From positions 1 through 64,000 of the forward strand of contig MPMI01000015.1 of assembly GCA_002238415.1 (NCBI GenBank): DNA of 64,000 nt, read 5' to 3'. The position numbers and the translations under genes are program-made. The notes beneath the pieces were generated by a model that had not been told where the DNA came from, made no database searches, and saw nothing but the letters and a program-made list of their open reading frames with translations. This document shows, piece by piece, positions 60,558 through 64,000 of this stretch; positions within the stretch are counted from its first letter, which is position 1; the number at the start of each line of letters is the position of its first letter. The DNA is from Desulfurellaceae bacterium bin18. Lineage in GTDB: Bacteria; Desulfobacterota; Binatia; Bin18.

Positions 60558-61316
60558 ATGACCGATATGACAGACAAAGTCGCCCTCGTTACCGGGGGCA
60601 GTTCGGGCATTGGCCGGGCAACCGCCCTCGCCTTCGCCCGTGACGGCGCCAAAGTCGCGGTTGCCGATCTCAATGTCGTCGGCGGACAAGAGACGGTATC
60701 CCTCATCGCAGGTGCCGGCGGTGAGGCGTGTTTCATTGAGGCCGATATGGGCGAGGCGGCTTCCGTGGCGGCTATGGTCGAAAAGACCGTCGAGACCTAC
60801 GGCCGGCTCGACTACGCCCATAATAATGCCGGCATCGAAGGCGTACTCAAAAGGACGTCCGAGCAGGCCGAAGAGGACTGGGCACCGGTCATTCAGATTA
60901 ATCTGACGGGTGTCTGGCTGTGCATGAAGTATGAGATCCCGCACATGCTCCGGCAGGGGAGTGGAGCCATTGTCAACACGGCCTCCGGGGCGGGCCTCAT
61001 CGGCGTGAAGCGCATGGCCGCCTATGTGGCCAGCAAGCACGGTGTGGTTGGGCTGACGAAAACCGCCGCGCTGGAATACGCCAAATCCGGTATTCGGGTC
61101 AACGCGGTCTGTCCAGGGGTGATCAAGACAGCCATGGTCGATCGAGTCTCGGGCAACCGACCGGACGTGCTCGATAAAATGATTGCCGCGGAACCCATCG
61201 GGCGTTCCGGGCAGCCGGAAGAAATCGCCGAGGCCGTAGTGTGGTTGTGCTCGGACGCGGCCTCATTTGTCACCGGCCACGCCATGGCCGTGGATGGCGG
61301 GGCGGTCGCAGCGTAA
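60558..61316 (+). CDS. Short-chain dehydrogenase/reductase (SDR)
   Basis: A 252-residue classical SDR. It has the cofactor motif VTGGSSGIG (11-19), D62-type acidic residue in IEADM, NNAG (89-92), and the catalytic triad S143 (NTASGAG), Y156 and K160 (YVASKHG). It ends with the usual DAASFVTGHAMAVDGGAVA. An Asp after the second strand (VADLN) suggests NAD(H). The substrate is unknown. GGAG lies 10 bp before the ATG. It is divergent from the amidohydrolase gene. A near-identical opening recurs at 63897. Confidence 0.9.
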   Translation: MTDMTDKVALVTGGSSGIGRATALAFARDGAKVAVADLNVVGGQETVSLIAGAGGEACFIEADMGEAASVAAMVEKTVETYGRLDYAHNNAGIEGVLKRTSEQAEEDWAPVIQINLTGVWLCMKYEIPHMLRQGSGAIVNTASGAGLIGVKRMAAYVASKHGVVGLTKTAALEYAKSGIRVNAVCPGVIKTAMVDRVSGNRPDVLDKMIAAEPIGRSGQPEEIAEAVVWLCSDAASFVTGHAMAVDGGAVAA

Positions 61317-61408
61317 ACCTGGGAAACTGACAGGTTTCGTCTCTCGGCGGATTGGTGGGGCCGTCAGCCTCCTGCTGTGGCGGGCGAGGCCACTGGTTCA
61401 GCACAACA

Positions 61409-61438
61409 AGGAGGGGCGACGGATGCGTCGCCCCTCCT
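61409..61438. terminator. Perfect 12-bp hairpin between convergent genes
   Basis: AGGAGGGGCGAC and GTCGCCCCTCCT pair perfectly around the loop GGATGC. It lies between the SDR (+) and the chimeric gene (-), so it could stop transcription both ways, but there is no T run on either side. Directly next to it, CTGAACATCCGT occurs twice. Confidence 0.5.
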
Positions 61439-61448
61439 GAACATCCGT

Positions 61449-61907
61449 CTACTGAACATCCGTAATGACGAAGTTTTGACTATTCTGCTGCCACTCCAAC
61501 CGGGTACTCTGCCCCTGGTACGGGAAGCCCTCCGCCACACATTCGCCCGCTACCCCTTGCAGAAACTCCTGCTGATCCCCCTCGCCCAGCGTCGTCACCC
61601 ACACCGGCGCCCGGCCCAGTTCAACCCCATCAACCAAGGCGGTAACGGTATGCGCGCCAGCGCCCAACAGGTTCCAGTTGACTAACAACACAAACCCATT
61701 ATCCGCGTCCCCACAGGTATCCAGCGTGTCCAACCGCTCCATGCCATACTCCGCCATGTACTGCCCGACCTCCCCCTGCGCGGTCTCGATCTCGATCTCC
61801 ACCAGCGCTGCGTCGCACACCCAGCCCCACGAACCGTCGGGCAGGAGATAGGCATAAACGTCATTCCCCAGATCGTGGAGTCCTTTGGTGTAGTTCCATT
61901 TCGGCAT
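61449..61907 (-). CDS. Chimeric gene: metallo-beta-lactamase start joined to a beta-sandwich-like cassette
   Basis: A 152-residue frame with GGAGG before ATG 61907. The first 29 residues (KWNYTKGLHDLGNDVYAYLL, then PDGSWGW) match the N-terminus of MBL-fold hydrolases, where SNAGLI should follow. Instead it switches at the shared GW to VCDAALVEIEIETAQGEVGQ, then DTCGDADNGFVLLVNWNLLG, ELGRAPVWVTTLGEGDQQEF and LEWQQNSQNFVITDVQ. This second part is a repeated cassette in this genome; its last 65 residues recur at 63449-63646. No metal-binding HxHxDH is present, so it has no MBL activity. It may or may not be expressed. Confidence 0.55.
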   Translation of the reverse strand: MPKWNYTKGLHDLGNDVYAYLLPDGSWGWVCDAALVEIEIETAQGEVGQYMAEYGMERLDTLDTCGDADNGFVLLVNWNLLGAGAHTVTALVDGVELGRAPVWVTTLGEGDQQEFLQGVAGECVAEGFPYQGQSTRLEWQQNSQNFVITDVQ

Positions 61908-62040
61908 GAATGTCTCCCTCCTTGCGTGTGGTCTTAGCAGGTGTCGGCTGAGACGAGTAGAGCCGGGAATAGCTGCTCCCTCGCCACGAGTGGGCTGGAG
62001 CCTCGACAGCTGTGGAGATGGGAAGCGATGAATTGAGGTC

Positions 62041-62085
62041 GGCCCTGATCCCCTCCCGAGACGTGTGATGTGCATTGTTAGGCGG
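62041..62085 (-). repeat. IS right end, copy 2
   Basis: The reverse complement of 98-140: CCCCGCCTAACAATG, then CACATCACACGTCT, ending at the purine-rich GGGAGGGGATC. It marks the outer end of the decayed element whose transposase tail starts at 62078. Confidence 0.55.
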
Positions 62086-62250
62086 GGCAGCGGGTGGCAA
62101 GAGCGAGGGCGGGCCGCCCGAAGAGGTGCTTCAGCCAGCGGCCGAGCGTACCGACGGCGCGCGTGGCTGCGACGCGCGTCACCAAATCGTGGGGAGTACG
62201 GGCGCCCGGACAGTGGCGGCCAACGGGCCGGGTGAAGTGGCGCTGGCTGG
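62078..62250 (-). pseudogene. Transposase C-terminal remnant, second copy
   Basis: The minus-strand frame ends VTRVAATRAVGTLGRWLKHL, then FGRPALALATRCPA and a TAA at 62078-62080, parallel to ARIAAKLAAVNVGCWLNRLF, GRPPWAFATLFPA at 2-109. Upstream of about 62200 the similarity fades and composition becomes random. It is a dead remnant of the same IS family. Confidence 0.5.
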
Positions 62251-62353
62251 TCTCAACGCTCTACCGCCAGCGTCCATGCGGGCAGCGGGCCGGGGCCGCG
62301 GCGCCCCGGAGTCCGGCTGCCGATGCGTTTGCCACCCCGCCGCTTCGCGGCAC

Positions 62354-62407
62354 AAAGAGGGAACGTGTCCTTCAACAGGCAGGTAGATGTTGACACGTTC
62401 CCTCTTT
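62354..62407. repeat. Perfect 16-bp inverted repeat
   Basis: AAAGAGGGAACGTGTC (62354-62369) and GACACGTTCCCTCTTT (62392-62407) are exact complements with a 22-base spacer. It lies about 110 bp before the antitoxin gene. It could be a hairpin, a binding site for the toxin-antitoxin repressor, or the two ends of a tiny relic element. Confidence 0.8.
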
Positions 62408-62514
62408 CCCTCCGAGGAGGGGATTACATAGTACAGATAGCCTTGAACCATATCCCCATATACGTATACTCTCTTATAGAATCAGTATACTGAAAGAAAG
62501 GACATCCTCTCACA

Positions 62515-62739
62515 ATGAAGCAAAAGCTCACCATCACCGTGGACGCCGAGCTTCTCCCGCTCGCCAAGCGCTACGCCCGCTCCCGGGGCGTAGCGTTGTC
62601 GTCGCTCATTGAGCAGTCTCTCCGGGAGGTGGCGGGCGCGGACGTGCCGTCCTTTGCCGCCCGCTGGCGGGGCAAGTTTCGGGCTGCCGGGCGGAATGAT
62701 CCGCGTTACGACACTCTGGCGCGGAAGTACCTGCAATGA
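62515..62739 (+). CDS. DUF6364-like RHH antitoxin
   Basis: A 74-residue protein: KLTITVDAELLPLAKRYARS, RGVALSSLIEQSLREVAGAD, then FAARWRGKF and a C-terminal DPRYDTLARKYLQ. Strand-helix-helix and the tail match DUF6364 antitoxins that pair with PIN toxins. AAAGGA lies before the ATG. Its TGA overlaps the next ATG by 4 bp. It probably represses its own promoter. Confidence 0.85.
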   Translation: MKQKLTITVDAELLPLAKRYARSRGVALSSLIEQSLREVAGADVPSFAARWRGKFRAAGRNDPRYDTLARKYLQ

Positions 62740-63143
62740 TCCTCCTGGATACCGATATCCTCATCGACGTTGCCCTCGACAGACGCCCACACGCCGGCCC
62801 GGCTGCCGAACTCCTGGACCAGATTGAGCACGGTGCCGAGCGCGCCTGCATCGCGTGGCACACGGTGTCGAACTTCTATTACATCGTCGCTTCGACGCGC
62901 GGCGGGGGGGACGCCCGTGATTTTATCGTTGAATTGACCCGCTTCGTCGCAGTGGCCACTACTGACACCGAGGCCCTCCGGTACGCTGTGGAACTCCCGA
63001 TGGCAGACTTCGAGGACGCGCTACAGGTGGCGGCCGCGCGTGCCGGCGGCGCGCGGTATATCGTCACGCGGAACGTCCGGGACTATGCGCGCTCTCCCAT
63101 CCGTGCGGTGAAGCCCCAGGAAGCGCTCAGTGGATTGTTCTGA
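62736..63143 (+). CDS. PIN-domain toxin (PIN_3 type)
   Basis: A 135-residue PIN ribonuclease: ILLDTDILIDVALDRRPHAG (D6, D12-type), ACIAWHTVSNFYYIVASTRG, LPMADFEDALQVAAARAGGA (acidic D/E cluster) and YIVTRNVRDYARSPIRAVKP (last Asp). It is the toxin of the pair with the DUF6364-like antitoxin; the ATGA overlap couples the two. It looks intact. Confidence 0.9.
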   Translation: MILLDTDILIDVALDRRPHAGPAAELLDQIEHGAERACIAWHTVSNFYYIVASTRGGGDARDFIVELTRFVAVATTDTEALRYAVELPMADFEDALQVAAARAGGARYIVTRNVRDYARSPIRAVKPQEALSGLF

Positions 63144-63155
63144 GCGCGCGGCGGT

Positions 63156-63254
63156 TCAAGGGACAATGATTTCCTTCATAATCTCGGCGGACCCGCCGGC
63201 AATCCTGGACTGGCGGATGTCGTGGTAGAACCGTTCGACCGCACATTCTTTCAT
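63156..63254 (-). pseudogene. Acyl-CoA dehydrogenase, last 32 residues
   Basis: Reading MKECAVERFYHDIRQSRIAG, then GSAEIMKEIIVP and a stop at 63156-63158, this is the extreme C-terminus of an acyl-CoA dehydrogenase (ERxYRDxRxxxIxGGSAEIM). The gene body is gone; repeat DNA begins just beyond. It is a third dead acyl-CoA dehydrogenase piece in the window. Confidence 0.8.
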
Positions 63255-63370
63255 AGAGCCGTCCCCGTCCCCTCAGGAGGTCCCGCCCGGAGTCCCCATG
63301 CTGGCACCCCGGTAGTGGTTCAGTTTCACATCGCTCTTGCCCTCTGAGGCGGAGCGCCCCCCTCCCTGGT

Positions 63371-63426
63371 CCTCCCCCTCAGAGGGGGGAGGAAAAATCT
63401 ACTCCCTCTCTCCTGGAGGGAGAGGG
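63371..63426. repeat. GC-rich palindromic repeats
   Basis: CCTCCCCCTC-A-GAGGGGGGAGG (63371-63392) and CCCTCTC-TCCTGGA-GGGAGAGGG (63404-63426) stand side by side, followed by CTGGGGTGAGGG, a string that also occurs at about 178-190. They are of the same kind as the palindromes at 38900 and 39592. Confidence 0.6.
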
Positions 63427-63448
63427 CTGGGGTGAGGGGGAACATGCG

Positions 63449-63646
63449 GTGGTGGCGCTGGTGGATGGCCCAGAACTCGGGCGGGTCACGGTGCAGGTGA
63501 CGACCGTGGGCAACGGGGCCGAGGAGGAGTTTCTGCGGGGCGTGGCGGGCGAATGTGTGGTGGAGGACTTCCCACAGACCGGGCAGACGGTGACATTGGA
63601 GTGGCAACAGAGTCAACAGAACTTTGTCATTACCGGGGTGGACTGA
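63449..63646 (+). pseudogene. Second copy of the repeated cassette, C-terminal part only
   Basis: The frame reads VALVDGPELGRVTVQVTTVG, EEEFLRGVAGECVVEDFPQT, LEWQQSQQNFVITGVD. It is parallel, residue for residue in most places, to the last 65 residues of the chimeric gene at 61449-61907, on the opposite strand. Palindromic repeats lie directly before it and no start signal or N-terminal half is present, so it is a loose cassette end. Confidence 0.65.
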
Positions 63647-63722
63647 GGGACGGAGCCGGCGGAGCAGCGGGCAGGCAGGGGCCACACACCGCACGGCATC
63701 CTGCCTTTTCTCATTTGCATCA

Positions 63723-63739
63723 CCCCTCCAAAGGAGGGG
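63723..63739. repeat. CCCCTCC-AAA-GGAGGGG palindrome
   Basis: A 17-bp palindrome of the family seen at 38900-38915, followed by TTCTCTGCTTCCTCGCCC and TTGGAGGGAGAAG. Confidence 0.6.
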
Positions 63740-63896
63740 ATTCTCTGCTTCCTCGCCCTTGGAGGGAGAAGATACGCACTGAGACCCAACCCGGCCCCGC
63801 TTCCCTTTTACACACAGACGCATGCCTGATACAGCAGGACGAGTCAGAGATTGGCGTACCGTGAGGGACGAGCAGGACAAACAAAGGAGCACATGC

Positions 63897-64000
63897 ATGG
63901 CAGATTTGATGCAGGACAAAGTCGCCCTGGTTACCGGTGGCAGCTCGGGTATTGGCCGCGCTACCGCGCTGACCTTCGCCCGGGAAGGAGCCAAGGTCGT
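63897..64000 (+). CDS. SDR-family oxidoreductase, 5' part (runs off the window)
   Basis: ATG 63897, after AAAGGAGCAC, opens MADLMQDKVALVTGGSSGIG, then RATALTFAREGAKVV to the window edge. TGGSSGIG is the SDR cofactor loop. The start closely resembles the SDR at 60558, so the two may be paralogues. Only about 34 residues are visible. Confidence 0.85.
   Translation, partial: MADLMQDKVALVTGGSSGIGRATALTFAREGAKV

Noticed and set aside
63326..63994. 222-codon minus-strand open frame at the right edge
   Set aside because: It runs antisense through the SDR start, palindromic repeats and the cassette remnant, and has no coherent domain.

Overview
The window looks like a piece of the chromosome of an uncultured, fairly GC-rich Gram-negative bacterium with a large genome. 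Evidence for this is a squalene-hopene cyclase, a DUF1302/DUF1329 envelope pair, many amidohydrolase, SDR, VOC, nitroreductase, CitE-like and HpaB-like catabolic enzymes, a UGA-containing UGSC selenoprotein, and many toxin-antitoxin genes. A Desulfobacterota/Binatota/Tectomicrobia-like lineage would fit, but no marker here settles taxonomy. The backbone is broken by accessory blocks, IS scraps and pseudogenes.

Layout. 0-6.3 kb: transposase end, DEDDh exonuclease, PD-(D/E)XK-like protein, two decayed genes and a large RecB-like nuclease/helicase fusion. 6.3-10.2 kb: a gene graveyard (DUF2283/DUF4258, RHH, ParA and restriction-enzyme scraps, an intact RelE/HigA-like pair, IS5 and IS630 remnants) lying on the 3' side of a tRNA-Leu(CAA). 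10.7-21.2 kb: housekeeping and catabolic genes, including shc, with one acyl-CoA dehydrogenase gene destroyed by a small repeat-rich, phage-like insertion. 21.5-35.1 kb: a complete-looking BREX type 3-like operon (HTH, brxF, brxC, winged-helix protein, pglX, AAA ATPase, unknown protein, pglZ, brxA). The usual helicase brxHII is missing, and an OLD/DUF3696-type ATPase plus an uncharacterised partner sit in its place. 35.1-41.3 kb: envelope pair, NTF2-like protein, antitoxin scraps around an iteron-like repeat, and a D-aminoacylase-like enzyme. 41.6-44.5 kb: a lower-GC cassette of a glycine-zipper membrane protein, an HNH nuclease and a DUF4258/YgiT pair. 44.5-48.2 kb: CYTH, CYTH-CHAD, DUF123 and PqqC/TenA-like genes. 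48.4-53.6 kb: a second, lower-GC defence-like operon (ParB-like, SNF2 helicase, DUF3883-like nuclease, D12-class DNA methylase). It lies between two copies of the 3' end of the DUF123 gene. 53.9-64 kb: HpaB-like monooxygenase, VapBC, acyltransferase-fold hydrolase, UGSC selenoprotein operon, cupin, amidohydrolase, SDR, a chimeric gene, a DUF6364/PIN pair and the start of another SDR.

How the parts may work together. The BREX-3-like operon should methylate host DNA (PglX) and block phage through BrxC, PglZ and BrxF. The 48-53 kb operon combines recognition (ParB fold), translocation (SNF2), cutting (PD-(D/E)XK) and self-protection (methylase), which is the parts list of a restriction-modification-like system I cannot match to a named type. 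These two operons, the membrane protein/HNH pair and the UGSC selenoprotein are the most interesting items. All functional statements rest on reading motifs by eye; no search was run.
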